A stretch of DNA of 64,000 nt from Splendidivirga corallicola (GTDB taxonomy: Bacteria; Bacteroidota; Bacteroidia; Cytophagales; Cyclobacteriaceae): NCBI GenBank assembly GCA_030442035.1, contig JAUJEA010000007.1:248001-312000 (forward strand), given 5' to 3'. The translations under genes and the position numbers were made by a program. Each line of letters starts with the position of its first letter. The first letter of the stretch is position 1. The notes under the pieces were generated by a model that saw nothing but the letters and a program-made list of their open reading frames with translations, had not been told where the DNA came from and searched no databases. This document shows positions 27,250 through 35,811 of this stretch, in pieces.

Positions 27250-27413
27250 ATTGCAAATGGATTGAGATTTTTTATTGAAAATATTCAAAAGAAATTCGTT
27301 GGCTTTATAGAATAATTGATAAGACTAATAGATCCGGATTGTTGACTCTGTAAGCCTGAATGATTAATGATACTTGTCAACTCTGATATCCAAATGCTGG
27401 TTTGTCGAAAATA

Positions 27414-28499
27414 TTATTTCGTACAATATCTGTTGATATAATTGTTGGCTCTTCTTTCACCAAGTTCGGCTGCCTTGAAGAAATCTCTACACGCCTCCAG
27501 GCCATTTTTTATGGCTATGTATGCCAATCCCCTGACCAAATAAGCATTGGTCAGTTTGAATTTCACACTTTTATCATCAGGCAAATTTCTAACTCCTTCT
27601 ATAAGTTCGATAGCCTTTGAGTAATCATTTATAGCGCTTTTGTATTTACCCCCGTTGAAACGTGTAAGTCCCCTGTTCCTATAATAATACTCCTTGTCTG
27701 GCGAAATCTTAATGGCTCTCGTAAAGTCCGTATTGGCACTTTTATATTCTTCCTGCTGCATTTTGGCTAACCCCCGGTTATTGAAAAATTCACCATTGGT
27801 AGAGTCCATAGTAATAGCCTGGTTGAAATCCCGAATCGCTTTATCAATCATATTCAAGTCGAAATAATAATTCCCCCGCTGGTTGTAGTGATCTGCACCA
27901 AAATGATTAATCATAATGGCGGTATCAATGTCCTGTATAGCGAGTTTGATCTTGCTTATACCTTCAGGCGAGGAAGCGTCAAAGCCACCTACTCTAATCT
28001 GTGCCCGATTGGCATAAAGCTTATCGTCATTGGCATTGAGTTCCATTGCGGTGCTAATATCACGGAAAGCTTTCTTGTAATCGTTTAGCATACTAGCTAC
28101 ATTCCCTCTTTTATAGTAAGCTTCAATACAGGAAGGGTTTAGTTCTATTGCTTTGGAGTAATCTGTATAAGCCTCATAGTATTTTTTAATATCCCTTTTG
28201 AAATCGGCCCTGGCAACATATACATCAAAACTCGATGGTCTTAATTCCACTGCCCTATCGTAATCGGCTAGTGCACCCATATAATCTCGCAATGCATATT
28301 TTACTTTACCTCTATTGGTATAAGCAGCATAAAAATTAGGATCGCTTTCAATAGCACGTGAAAAGTGGACCAGTGCTTCACGGTAGTTTTGTTCCTGATA
28401 TAATTTTTGAACACCTGACTGATAATGCTGGCCAGCTGATTGTCCGAAGGCAGCAGTGATAATGAGGTTAGAAATGATCAGCAGTGACAGCTTTTTCAT
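27414..28499 (-). CDS. Secreted TPR-repeat protein
   Basis: The 361-residue protein has a signal peptide (MKKLSLLIISNLIITAAFGQS) and then about nine tetratricopeptide repeats, almost to the C-terminus. The repeats are regular, for example FSRAIESDPNFYAAYTNRG, YDRAVELRPSSFDVYVARA and YSKAIELNPSCIEAYYKRG. TPR proteins act as binding scaffolds; in this form they are exported to the periplasm or outer membrane. It stands upstream of the BlaI-like gene with 219 bp between, so it is probably a separate unit. Its partner is unknown. Confidence 0.85.
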   Translation of the reverse strand: MKKLSLLIISNLIITAAFGQSAGQHYQSGVQKLYQEQNYREALVHFSRAIESDPNFYAAYTNRGKVKYALRDYMGALADYDRAVELRPSSFDVYVARADFKRDIKKYYEAYTDYSKAIELNPSCIEAYYKRGNVASMLNDYKKAFRDISTAMELNANDDKLYANRAQIRVGGFDASSPEGISKIKLAIQDIDTAIMINHFGADHYNQRGNYYFDLNMIDKAIRDFNQAITMDSTNGEFFNNRGLAKMQQEEYKSANTDFTRAIKISPDKEYYYRNRGLTRFNGGKYKSAINDYSKAIELIEGVRNLPDDKSVKFKLTNAYLVRGLAYIAIKNGLEACRDFFKAAELGERRANNYINRYCTK

Positions 28500-28731
28500 A
28501 ATGATTACAAGTTAAATCAACTCGTAATCAGATGATAAACTTTTTTTTAAATTTCATTACATGGCTGAGTCCATTGCCCATATTCGAATTCATTTTTATA
28601 CAACGTTAGGTGAGTCGAGATTCGGAAATACAAAAAAGACTTCCAAATGAATAATGTTAAGTGTAATCAGCATCATTCATGGAAGCCTGTTGGTTGGGAT
28701 AGCCCTTTGATTCTCTATCTCATCATCATGC

Positions 28732-29334
28732 TTATCTTAATAATAAACCGACGGTAAAACCTGCAGTGGCTGCAATTGGAACCGTAGAAGAACCCACTGT
28801 GTGACCATAATGATATCCACCTTCACCATTATTGTCAAATCCATAACCAAATCCGAAACTCCAGTCAATTGTCAAGATTTCTCCCAGGATATATTGTTTT
28901 CCATAATTTAAAATAATAGCACCTGATTGAACTGATTCTGAGGGGGAGCTACTATCCAGAAAAATATCTTTATGATTATAAAAACTAAAGACAAGCTCCG
29001 GTTTAATGTATGATCCTCTTAAGAAATGCGAACCTCTCATATTGTCAGTAATAAAATCCGGCTTCAATTTAAACTTAGGACCTGCCTTTATGAACAATCC
29101 CTTTTGATCGCTGATGTTGGTTCCAACTCCGATAAGTCCGAGTTTTCCTTCAAATGACACCCAATTCTTAATATACTGTTCATAACCCAAAGTCAGGTTA
29201 CCACTTAACGGAGAAAAGAACTCCATTTTAATAGCTTTCTTTTTTTGTTTTTCCGGATCCACCGGTTTCACTTCTTGAGCCTTCAAGGCTGCGAAGGGAA
29301 AAAGCATTGCTATGCATAAAATAATTTGTTTCAT
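28732..29334 (-). CDS. Secreted, probable outer-membrane beta-barrel protein
   Basis: The 200-residue protein has a signal peptide ending near residue 19 (ALKAQ). The rest is rich in alternating hydrophobic/polar strands with glycine and aromatic residues: MEFFSPLSGNLTLGYEQY, LKPDFITDNM and TIDWSFGFGYGFDN. The closing segment, TAGFTVGLLLR, fits an outer-membrane barrel signature. It resembles small DUF3575-like barrel proteins of Bacteroidota, but I cannot name a family with certainty. It is a single-gene unit. Confidence 0.65.
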   Translation of the reverse strand: MKQIILCIAMLFPFAALKAQEVKPVDPEKQKKKAIKMEFFSPLSGNLTLGYEQYIKNWVSFEGKLGLIGVGTNISDQKGLFIKAGPKFKLKPDFITDNMRGSHFLRGSYIKPELVFSFYNHKDIFLDSSSPSESVQSGAIILNYGKQYILGEILTIDWSFGFGYGFDNNGEGGYHYGHTVGSSTVPIAATAGFTVGLLLR

Positions 29335-29552
29335 AGTTAATCTCTTATGTTTGATTCAAAATTATATAAGCTGAAATTCGCAATGAAACGGCTTTTTAGG
29401 CCATCTTAGAAGGTTTTTGTAAGAAATACTTAACTCTGTACTTGTGCTGGGATTGTTTGGGAAATTTTGCAAATTTCAAAACTTCAATTTTATGTTTTGC
29501 GATATTCATTTAAATTCAAACTCCCATTAATGGATTTAATCAAAATTTTGAA

Positions 29553-30554
29553 ATGGAGGATTTCAAAAGCATCCAGGAATTCTTTTTTCAATGTGTGAAA
29601 GAGAAGTTACCACCCAATTATTCTTTGGTGGATGACATTGCTGATAGGCTCAACATCAGTAATGACAGTGCCTACAGGAGAATCAGAGGAGAAACCAGCC
29701 TGAGTTTTGATGAAATACAAATACTGAGTTCTCAATACGACATTTCCATCGATACATTGTTCAGCCTAAAAAGTAACAGTGTTAGTTTTACCTACCGGGC
29801 TATTAATCAGGATGGTTTTAGTTTTAAGGATTATCTGGCATCAGTTTTACAGAACCTGACATTAATGACACAATTTGAAAACAAGGAGCTTATCTACGCA
29901 GCCAAAGATATTCCTCTTTTTCATTATTTTCAGTGTCATGAGTTAACCACATTTAAGATCTTTTTCTGGATGAACATGCTGGAAGATTCGACAGGATACT
30001 TTGAGCATAACTTCGATTTCAATCAGTTCGATGAAGAAAGTGTTTCTTTGGCCCAAAGCATTTGGAAGGCATATACACATGTGCCGAGTATAGAAATATG
30101 GAGTAATGAAACAATTAATGTTACTTTAAGACAAATTGAATATTGCTGGGAATGTGGTCTTTTTAAACAGAAAGATCAGGCTATTTTGCTTTGCGAGAAG
30201 ATGCTGGAAATGATTTCACATACCCAAAAACAAGCCGAATTAGGGTATAAGTTTGAAAATATTAAAGAAGCTACCTCAGGTAGTGATAATTTCAAATTAT
30301 ATTATAATGAAATAACCATCTCCGACAATACCATTTTTTTTATCATGGATGATACACGCATAACGCATATCACCCATAATTTGATGAACATACTGACAAC
30401 GACTAATGAACGTTTTTCAGATCAAACTGAACGTTATCTGAAACAAATCCTCCGAAAATCCAGCCTTATTAGCTCGGTTTCGGAAAAAGAGCGCAATAAG
30501 TTCTTTTTAAAAATGAAGGAAAAGATAACACAATTGATGGAGAGGATTGTTTGA
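29553..30554 (+). CDS. HTH (BetR-like) transcription factor, function unknown
   Basis: The 333-residue protein has an N-terminal helix-turn-helix of about 70 residues: LVDDIADRLNISNDSAYRRIRGETSLSFDEIQILSSQYDISIDTLF. This pattern recurs in Bacteroidota proteins annotated as BetR-domain or XRE-like regulators. The remaining roughly 250 residues are mostly helical, with many aromatic residues and no recognised ligand domain. I infer DNA binding with a C-terminal sensor or dimerisation part. It is flanked by genes on the other strand and has no operon partner. Confidence 0.7.
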   Translation: MEDFKSIQEFFFQCVKEKLPPNYSLVDDIADRLNISNDSAYRRIRGETSLSFDEIQILSSQYDISIDTLFSLKSNSVSFTYRAINQDGFSFKDYLASVLQNLTLMTQFENKELIYAAKDIPLFHYFQCHELTTFKIFFWMNMLEDSTGYFEHNFDFNQFDEESVSLAQSIWKAYTHVPSIEIWSNETINVTLRQIEYCWECGLFKQKDQAILLCEKMLEMISHTQKQAELGYKFENIKEATSGSDNFKLYYNEITISDNTIFFIMDDTRITHITHNLMNILTTTNERFSDQTERYLKQILRKSSLISSVSEKERNKFFLKMKEKITQLMERIV

Positions 30555-30591
30555 AGTGGTAATAGAGATTTCTCTGGCGGCTTGATCTTAA

Positions 30592-31041
30592 TTAGTAATT
30601 TAAATCACTTTGGAAAGAATTGTAAAGCAACTTTCTCTTATCTATCTCTTGTAATTTTTCCTGCACATCAATCAATAATCCCATCTTTGAATCACGATCG
30701 ACTTTAAGAGCCATCGTCATTTTCGACTGTTCAGATTCCGGTATTTTTTGTATTTCTCCTTGGACAAACATTGGAATATTGTTTACCTCAATAAATACAT
30801 CATTGACCTGAATCTTGGGTTCCGAACCAAAGCGTTGTGTATTCTTAGGTTTTCCGATATAGAAATAGCTAACTAATGATTTTCTTTCCAATTTCCTAAG
30901 TTGAGAAGCTCTCGGTAATTTCTGTTCAACCAGTAGATCTGTTTCTCTCACTACCGTAGACATCATAAATATAATCTCTGGCAATGCTGCTGTTGGTATT
31001 TCCTGCCAACTTTTTGACTGTTTCTTAAATTTCATTTTCAT
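30592..31041 (-). CDS. ExbD-like protein with shortened membrane helix
   Basis: The 149-residue chain is an ExbD/TolR-type protein: basic N-terminus, membrane segment, then periplasmic domain with SLVSYFYIGKP and IQVNDVFIEVNNIP. The membrane segment reads ALPEIIFMMSTVVRETDL. Aligned with its neighbour (MADIAFLLLIFFLVVTTILND) it lacks about six hydrophobic residues, and the conserved proton-relay Asp is Glu. A normal proton-coupled ExbD function is therefore doubtful. I chose the ATG at 31041, one base after the stop of the upstream exbD; the frame extends to a TTG at 31056. It is the last gene of the TonB/ExbD group. Confidence 0.8.
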   Translation of the reverse strand: MKMKFKKQSKSWQEIPTAALPEIIFMMSTVVRETDLLVEQKLPRASQLRKLERKSLVSYFYIGKPKNTQRFGSEPKIQVNDVFIEVNNIPMFVQGEIQKIPESEQSKMTMALKVDRDSKMGLLIDVQEKLQEIDKRKLLYNSFQSDLNY

Positions 31042-31042
31042 A

Positions 31043-31579
31043 TTAGTTTTCAGCAAAAGATATATTCATTGGAATGTCTTTTCTCCCTTGGTCATATAAT
31101 AGCCTTTCTTTCGGGTTACTCCTATCCAGTTTCCTGAACTCATCGGCACTTAACCCTACCCTTTCTCCGTAAATCTCATAATAGGCCGCCTGTATTTCAT
31201 TCAATACACCAATATATAGCTCATAGCTTGTCGATCGATTTGTCTTAAGAGAAACCACGGCTTCTTTAGGTGAAACCGATAAATTTTCTTTCTTACCAGG
31301 ATTCAAAATAAATTCTTTGACCATGGGACGGATTTTCATCATGTTAAAAATCTCTTCTTCTTCAATCATAATGTGGTCCTTACTATTGAGTAATACATTG
31401 TAAATATTTCGTTTATGCCTGGGGGTAGGCGGTATATCGGTCTTCTGTGGTAGTCTGAGCATTAACCCTTTATCGTTCAGAATTGTAGTGACTACTAAAA
31501 AGAAGATTAATAATAAAAAAGCGATATCTGCCATTGATCCGGCGTTGACAGAAGTGTTGGTCATTCTTGATCTGCGCAT
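31043..31579 (-). CDS. exbD: Biopolymer transport protein ExbD
   Basis: The 178-residue protein is a complete ExbD. It has a short cytoplasmic N-terminus, one membrane helix (SMADIAFLLLIFFLVVTTIL, about 15-34) with the conserved proton-relay Asp at 18, and a longer periplasmic domain with Bacteroidota-style insertions. ExbD works with ExbB to energise TonB using the proton gradient. No ExbB gene is present in this cluster, so ExbB must come from elsewhere. The next gene, a degenerate ExbD, follows after one base. Confidence 0.88.
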   Translation of the reverse strand: MRRSRMTNTSVNAGSMADIAFLLLIFFLVVTTILNDKGLMLRLPQKTDIPPTPRHKRNIYNVLLNSKDHIMIEEEEIFNMMKIRPMVKEFILNPGKKENLSVSPKEAVVSLKTNRSTSYELYIGVLNEIQAAYYEIYGERVGLSADEFRKLDRSNPKERLLYDQGRKDIPMNISFAEN

Positions 31580-31897
31580 GGTTAAAATGGTTGGTTAATT
31601 GAATGAATGATATCTTTCAGCACTCAAAGGCCAACAGATAAGTAATCATAACTCCAAATAGCCACAGGGAAGATTTATTTGCTGGCTTGAAGAATAATCT
31701 GAAATTTTAAATTACCGGTGGAATAACTGATTTTCGTTATAGTAGTAGCATAGCCGCCCTGCCTCAGGCTTCATATCACATAGAAAATTTATTTAACGGC
31801 AGGACGACTATTATATAAGTGTTGAGGTATTTCTGTGTTTAATCGTTAAAGTTTAGAAACTCAAAATCCATCACCCTAAACTCAACATTACCAAGTG
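31580..31897. other. Spacer between tonB and exbD with a hairpin
   Basis: The only structure I see is a long-looped inverted repeat. CCTGCC (31758-31763) pairs with GGCAGG (31798-31803), extended by a CG pair on each side. There is no T run, so it is not an obvious terminator. It could be a processing or attenuation site inside the minus-strand gene group. Confidence 0.4.
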
Positions 31898-32572
31898 TTA
31901 TCCAAGTTTGAAGTGGATCGGGATGATCATTCTCACCTTAACCGGCCTTCCTCTTTGTTTTCCAGGATTCCAATTTGGATGAGCATTGATTACTCGAATC
32001 GCCTCTTCATCACAACCTGCTCCAATTCCTTTCACAACCTCTATCTCCGTTAGCTTTCCGTTTTTATCAACAACGAATTGAACAAATACTTTACCCTCGG
32101 TTCCTATTCTTTTGGCTAATTTGGGATACTTCAGGTTCTTTTTTAGGAACTTACCAAAGGCTTCCATACCACCGACAGGAGATGGTTGTACCTCCACAAT
32201 TTCGAAGATTTCTTCTGCTATATCATCCGAATCCGGATTACTGACTATAAGCTCTTCAATCCGATCTTCCTCATCTATAACTACATCAATAACAAAATCT
32301 GGTATTTCAATTTTCTCATCATCATCCACAATATCAATCTTTTGTGGGACCACCACTTTGACCGGTGGAGGTGGCGGTGTTACAATGGTTGGAGGTGGTT
32401 CGTCAAAGGCTTCGACACCTTCACCTTTCATACTAAGATCAAACAAATTAGGATTATAGGTTTTCCATTCAAAAGCCATGGTTACGGCTACCAATGTCAA
32501 TACTAAACCGATATTAAAAAAGACAACTCGAAATCGGCTTACATCTGCTTTTCGCTTCTTTTTAGGTTCCAT
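31898..32572 (-). CDS. tonB: Energy transducer TonB
   Basis: The 224-residue protein has a basic cytoplasmic start, one membrane helix (about 15-33) and a proline-rich periplasmic spacer (PPPTIVTPPPPPVKVVVPQ, about 60-78). An acidic stretch and a C-terminal TonB domain follow (VGGMEAFGKFLKKNLKYPKLAKRIGTEGKVFVQFVVDKNGKL, then GCDEEAIRVINAHPNWNPGKQRGRPVKVRMIIPIHF). TonB passes proton-motive energy to outer-membrane receptors. The domain order is complete. The gene lies between a second TonB-domain gene and the exbD pair, all on one strand. Confidence 0.93.
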   Translation of the reverse strand: MEPKKKRKADVSRFRVVFFNIGLVLTLVAVTMAFEWKTYNPNLFDLSMKGEGVEAFDEPPPTIVTPPPPPVKVVVPQKIDIVDDDEKIEIPDFVIDVVIDEEDRIEELIVSNPDSDDIAEEIFEIVEVQPSPVGGMEAFGKFLKKNLKYPKLAKRIGTEGKVFVQFVVDKNGKLTEIEVVKGIGAGCDEEAIRVINAHPNWNPGKQRGRPVKVRMIIPIHFKLG

Positions 32573-32609
32573 TTATCATCATTTTTAAGGTTGAAAAATT
32601 GATTTATTT

Positions 32610-32625
32610 TCCGCCAGCTGGCGGA
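32610..32625. repeat. Perfect 16-bp palindrome between the two TonB-domain genes
   Basis: TCCGCCAGCTGGCGGA is self-complementary over its full length and is GC-rich in an AT-rich setting. It lies in the 88-bp gap between the two TonB-domain genes. It could be a hairpin in the message, a repeat-family member or a binding site. Confidence 0.5.
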
Positions 32626-32660
32626 TAAAGAACCTGTATGCATACTGTTCTAAAATTTCT

Positions 32661-33269
32661 TTATGGTAACTGGAAGGTCACCGGCACGATCATGACACCA
32701 TGGGTGACAATATTTTCTATTTTACCTGGTATCCACTTTGGTCCGTTCTGTATTAAGCGAACGGCCTCTTCATCACATTCAAAACCCAGGTTTTTGATAA
32801 TTCTGAAATCCGATATGGTACTATCTTCAAGTACTCTGAATTGCACCAGAACAACACCTGAAACTTTGTCTTCGACAGCCAATTCCGGATATTCCAGATT
32901 ATTGGATAAATATTCCAAATAAGCTTCGTGCCCTCCCTGAGGTTCCGCACTGGCACCGAGTACCGATATGATACGACCATTATCTTCGACTGCTTTAACA
33001 TTCAATGACGGCACTTTGATTAAATACCTTTCCGTTTTAAAATTAAACTTCTCCGGTGCGTTCACCACTACTTTGTCACGCTTTGGAATTGACCAATATG
33101 TCATGGCTCCGATTAAGCCTAAAGAAACAATCACTGTCAAAAAGCGCGTAACATTCCTGCTTCCATTGATCCTCTGGTGCTCCTGCATGATCTTCCCGAA
33201 ATCCTTATGCCTTTGGATCCTTCTACTGCTTATCGCTTCCTTTCTTAATCTTATATCGTGACGTTTCAT
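32661..33269 (-). CDS. Single-pass membrane protein with C-terminal TonB domain
   Basis: The 202-residue protein has a strongly basic cytoplasmic N-terminus of about 40 residues, one membrane helix (about 43-60), a short spacer without proline repeats and a TonB C-terminal domain (GGHEAYLEYLSNNLEYPELA, then GFECDEEAVRLIQNGPKWIPGK). The missing proline-rich arm means it can hardly span the periplasm as TonB does. It lies directly downstream of an ECF sigma gene, the place of anti-sigma factors. I start it at the ATG at 33269. A longer frame to 33311 runs through a spacer repeat and is unlikely. Confidence 0.78.
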   Translation of the reverse strand: MKRHDIRLRKEAISSRRIQRHKDFGKIMQEHQRINGSRNVTRFLTVIVSLGLIGAMTYWSIPKRDKVVVNAPEKFNFKTERYLIKVPSLNVKAVEDNGRIISVLGASAEPQGGHEAYLEYLSNNLEYPELAVEDKVSGVVLVQFRVLEDSTISDFRIIKNLGFECDEEAVRLIQNGPKWIPGKIENIVTHGVMIVPVTFQLP

Positions 33270-33272
33270 CTC

Positions 33273-33302
33273 TAAGTGTTGAAGTGTTAAAGTGTTAAAG
33301 TA
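33273..33302 (-). repeat. Start-proximal repeat motif, copy 1
   Basis: Read on the minus strand this 30-bp stretch matches 35771-35800 at 29 of 30 bases. It begins TACTTTAACACTTTAACAC and ends four bases before the ATG at 33269. The motif is built from near-repeats of the word ACACTTTA/ACACTTCA. Confidence 0.7.
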
Positions 33303-33380
33303 TTGAAGCATCGGTTAGATCGTTCAACACCTACACTAACACTTTATTCTTCATATTAATAATTGCACATTACCAATTAC

Positions 33381-33959
33381 TCATTGTTTAATTGCTCCTC
33401 TGGATTCAAAGAAGGCCTTTAATTTTTCTATCGCTCTGTAAGTTCTCATCTTTGCCCCACTCTCCGATATTTCTAGTATATAGGCTATTTCTTTAAATCC
33501 CTTTTCCTCAAAGAATCTCAGCTCCAATACCGCCATATCTTCCGAAGACAATTCTTCAAGAAAAGAAACTAATCTGCTAAGTTTTTCTTCCTGATGATCT
33601 TCTTCAGCCTCATCCAGTAATTTCCAGGCCACAGATTCTTCCAGACTGAAAACAACTTTCTTTTTGTGATCGCGGTAATATTTATTGACCTGGTTTGCCG
33701 CAATCCTATATAGCCACGCTGAAAAGGGAACCCCTCTGAACTCGTATTTTTTGATGTTTTGCAAAGCACTTAGAAAAGTTTGTGAAGTTAAATCCCCAGC
33801 CACATCCTCGTCGTCTGTCCTTCTGAATATAAAATGAAATATGCCTTCAAAATACTTATCATATAACTTGCTAAACCTTTCCGGATTCTTTTGGGCATCA
33901 CTGATCCATTCCTTTTCTTTTATCAGCTCTTCCTCTTTTATGTGATGCTTAATTTCCAA
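33381..33959 (-). CDS. ECF-type RNA polymerase sigma factor
   Basis: The 192-residue protein has sigma region 2 (FSKLYDKYFEGIFHFIFRRTDDEDVAGDLTSQTFLSALQNI, with the -10 recognition part FSAWLYRIAANQVNKYYRDHKKK) and sigma region 4 (LSSEDMAVLELRFFEEKGFKEIAYILEISESGAKMRTYRAIEKLKAF). There is no region 3, which fits the extracytoplasmic-function group. It heads a minus-strand series with two TonB-domain genes and two exbD genes. No classical anti-sigma gene follows. Its regulon is unknown; control of envelope or transport genes is plausible from context. Confidence 0.92.
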   Translation of the reverse strand: MEIKHHIKEEELIKEKEWISDAQKNPERFSKLYDKYFEGIFHFIFRRTDDEDVAGDLTSQTFLSALQNIKKYEFRGVPFSAWLYRIAANQVNKYYRDHKKKVVFSLEESVAWKLLDEAEEDHQEEKLSRLVSFLEELSSEDMAVLELRFFEEKGFKEIAYILEISESGAKMRTYRAIEKLKAFFESRGAIKQ

Positions 33960-34268
33960 AGGCGTTTGCTTTTTATATTAGTATAATGCAGTGACAAAAT
34001 AAAAGTCACAAGACAATGTAAAATTTAGTTATTATACTGGATGGAATGACACTTAATAGGTTCAAATTCAGTTTAAAATATTTTTAAAGTTTTTAAAGAA
34101 CATTTTTTCGTCTTTCATTTAAATTCCAAAATCTCACCAATTGTTGCTTACTAATTATAAAACTTTCAAAAAATATACATTTCTAAGATCGTCTATTTAA
34201 ACCTCTTCACCTAAATTTAAGGAGCTATATACTATAGATGGCGCGAGCCATATTTAATTTGTATAACA
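33960..34268. other. Divergent spacer between the sigma factor and sbcD
   Basis: The stretch is AT-rich. It holds an inverted repeat GTGAC (33991-33995) / GTCAC (34005-34009), 32 bp upstream of the sigma-factor start, where a promoter or operator would be expected. I see nothing else in it. Confidence 0.4.
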
Positions 34269-35501
34269 ATGAAAATACTTCATACGGCAGACTGGCATTT
34301 GGGGAAACGTCTTAATGACTATACCAGAATTGAGGAGCAAAAAGAGGTTCTCAATGAAATTTGTGATATTGCTGACAAGGAATCCGTGGATGTCATATTG
34401 GTAGCAGGTGATCTATATGATAACTTTAATCCGGGCAACGATGCTATCGAGTTGTTTTATCAGACCATGCATCGCTTGGCAAAAAATGGAGAAAGAGCAG
34501 TTATAGCCATAGCCGGTAACCATGATTCTCCTGATCGTATTGAAGCACCGGACCCATTGGCACGAGCTTGTGGAATAGTTTTCCTCGGGCGACCCCAGAC
34601 TGAAATAAAATGTTTTGAACTGGAAACCGGGTTGAAAATTTCCAAAAGTGCACCGGGATTTATAGAATTAAAGTTACCTGAAGTTAACTACCCTCTTCGT
34701 TTGTTATTAACCCCCTACGCTAATGAAACAAGCCTAAAGAAATTTTTAGGCGAGGAAGACAAGGAAGAAGCGCTAAGGAGCCTGCTGAAACAATCATGGC
34801 AACAACATGCTGACAATTATTGTGATGATCAAGGAGTGAATATATTGATGGCTCACCTTTATTTTATGCAAAAGGATGGAGAAGCTCCTGAAGAACCGGA
34901 TGATGAAAAACCCATTTTACATCTGGGAGGTGCTCAGGCCATTTTCAGTGAAGATATTCCCGAACAGATGCAATACGTAGCACTTGGTCATTTGCATAGA
35001 TATCAAACGGTTGCAGAGGAGCCATGCCCCATGCTCTACAGTAGCAGTCCATTGGGTTATAGCTTCAGTGAAGCCAATCAACAGAAGTTTGTGGTGATCA
35101 TTGAAGCAGAACCTAAAAAGAAAGTTCAATTAAAAAAAGTATCATTAAACGCCGGCCGGAAATTGGTGAGAAAAAGATTTGAAGAGGTTGATCAAGCACT
35201 GAACTGGCTTCAGGATAATCCAAAAACTTTTGTGGAACTCACATTGGTCAGCAATACTTTCATCGATGCAAAAACCAAAAAGGCACTTTACCAGGCACAT
35301 GATGGGATTGTAAGCATTATTCCGGAGATTTCAGGCGATAATACTGCTTCAAATGAAGGAACTTCTAAAATAGATTTGAACAAAGATGTCAGGGAGCTTT
35401 TCAAAGATTATTTCCAACATAGAAAAGGGCAGGAGCCAAACGACCAGTTACTAGCCTTACTCAACGAAGTTTTGGATACAGAAGAAACAGGTCGGGATTG
35501 A
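34269..35501 (+). CDS. sbcD: SbcCD nuclease, subunit D
   Basis: SbcD is the Mre11-type Mn2+ nuclease that, with SbcC, cuts hairpins and protein-blocked DNA ends. The 410 residues show the phosphoesterase motifs in order: HTADWHLGK (5-13), AGDLYDN, AGNHDSPDR and ALGHLHRYQ. A C-terminal capping domain follows (about 280-400). sbcC follows on the same strand, but 310 bp of spacer with a repeat element separates them instead of the usual overlap. Confidence 0.95.
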   Translation: MKILHTADWHLGKRLNDYTRIEEQKEVLNEICDIADKESVDVILVAGDLYDNFNPGNDAIELFYQTMHRLAKNGERAVIAIAGNHDSPDRIEAPDPLARACGIVFLGRPQTEIKCFELETGLKISKSAPGFIELKLPEVNYPLRLLLTPYANETSLKKFLGEEDKEEALRSLLKQSWQQHADNYCDDQGVNILMAHLYFMQKDGEAPEEPDDEKPILHLGGAQAIFSEDIPEQMQYVALGHLHRYQTVAEEPCPMLYSSSPLGYSFSEANQQKFVVIIEAEPKKKVQLKKVSLNAGRKLVRKRFEEVDQALNWLQDNPKTFVELTLVSNTFIDAKTKKALYQAHDGIVSIIPEISGDNTASNEGTSKIDLNKDVRELFKDYFQHRKGQEPNDQLLALLNEVLDTEETGRD

Positions 35502-35545
35502 GACGCACAAATGTATGATTAAACTAGGGTGTCACAATCTCATTG

Positions 35546-35701
35546 AATTACAAATTAATGCCGTTTAGTTTAGAAATATATCGTAAGGCATTCAGGTGTC
35601 AGGTCTCAGATTTCAGCCTTAATAATGTTTTTTGGTCTGTATTAAAATTATCTGACGCCTGACACCTAAAGGCTTAACTTAATGACATTAAATTACAAAT
35701 T
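35546..35701. repeat. Dispersed inverted-repeat element, copy A, with flanking direct repeats
   Basis: The element itself is 35557-35690. It begins AATGCCGTT and ends AATGACATTA, so the ends are inverted repeats. Inside, CAGGTGTCAGGTCTCAG near the left end faces CTGACGCCTGACACCT near the right end. It is bounded by the identical 11-mer AATTACAAATT at 35546-35556 and 35691-35701, which looks like a target-site duplication. Copies B (59513-59650) and C (61966-62103) share the same internal words. Confidence 0.75.
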
Positions 35702-35770
35702 TTAAACGGATGAAGAATAGTGATAAATTATGAGTTTTGAGTTATGAATTTTGAATTGATGGGGCTACCA

Positions 35771-35800
35771 TACTTTAACACTTTAACACATCAACACTTA
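35771..35800 (+). repeat. Start-proximal repeat motif, copy 2
   Basis: This 30-bp stretch begins TACTTTAACACTTTAACAC. It differs by one base from the minus-strand copy at 33273-33302 and ends 11 bases before the sbcC ATG, in the same orientation as the gene. Confidence 0.7.
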
Positions 35801-35811
35801 TTACAAATTAG

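Larger units (their letters stand above)
35502..35811. other. Repeat-bearing spacer between sbcD and sbcC
   Basis: The spacer contains a full copy of the inverted-repeat element (35557-35690 with flanking direct repeats), then a stretch of TTTTGAGTTATGAATTTTGA-like words (35731-35758), then a copy of the start-proximal repeat (35771-35800) eleven bases before sbcC. No gene is visible. Confidence 0.6.

Noticed and set aside
32112-32506. Two long plus-strand open frames over the tonB gene
   Set aside because: They are the reverse of the low-complexity proline/aspartate-rich arm of TonB, and no domain or ribosome site supports them.
33270-33311. N-terminal extension of the TonB-domain protein to 33311
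   Set aside because: The extra residues come from the start-proximal repeat and look like translated spacer; the ATG at 33269 fits better.
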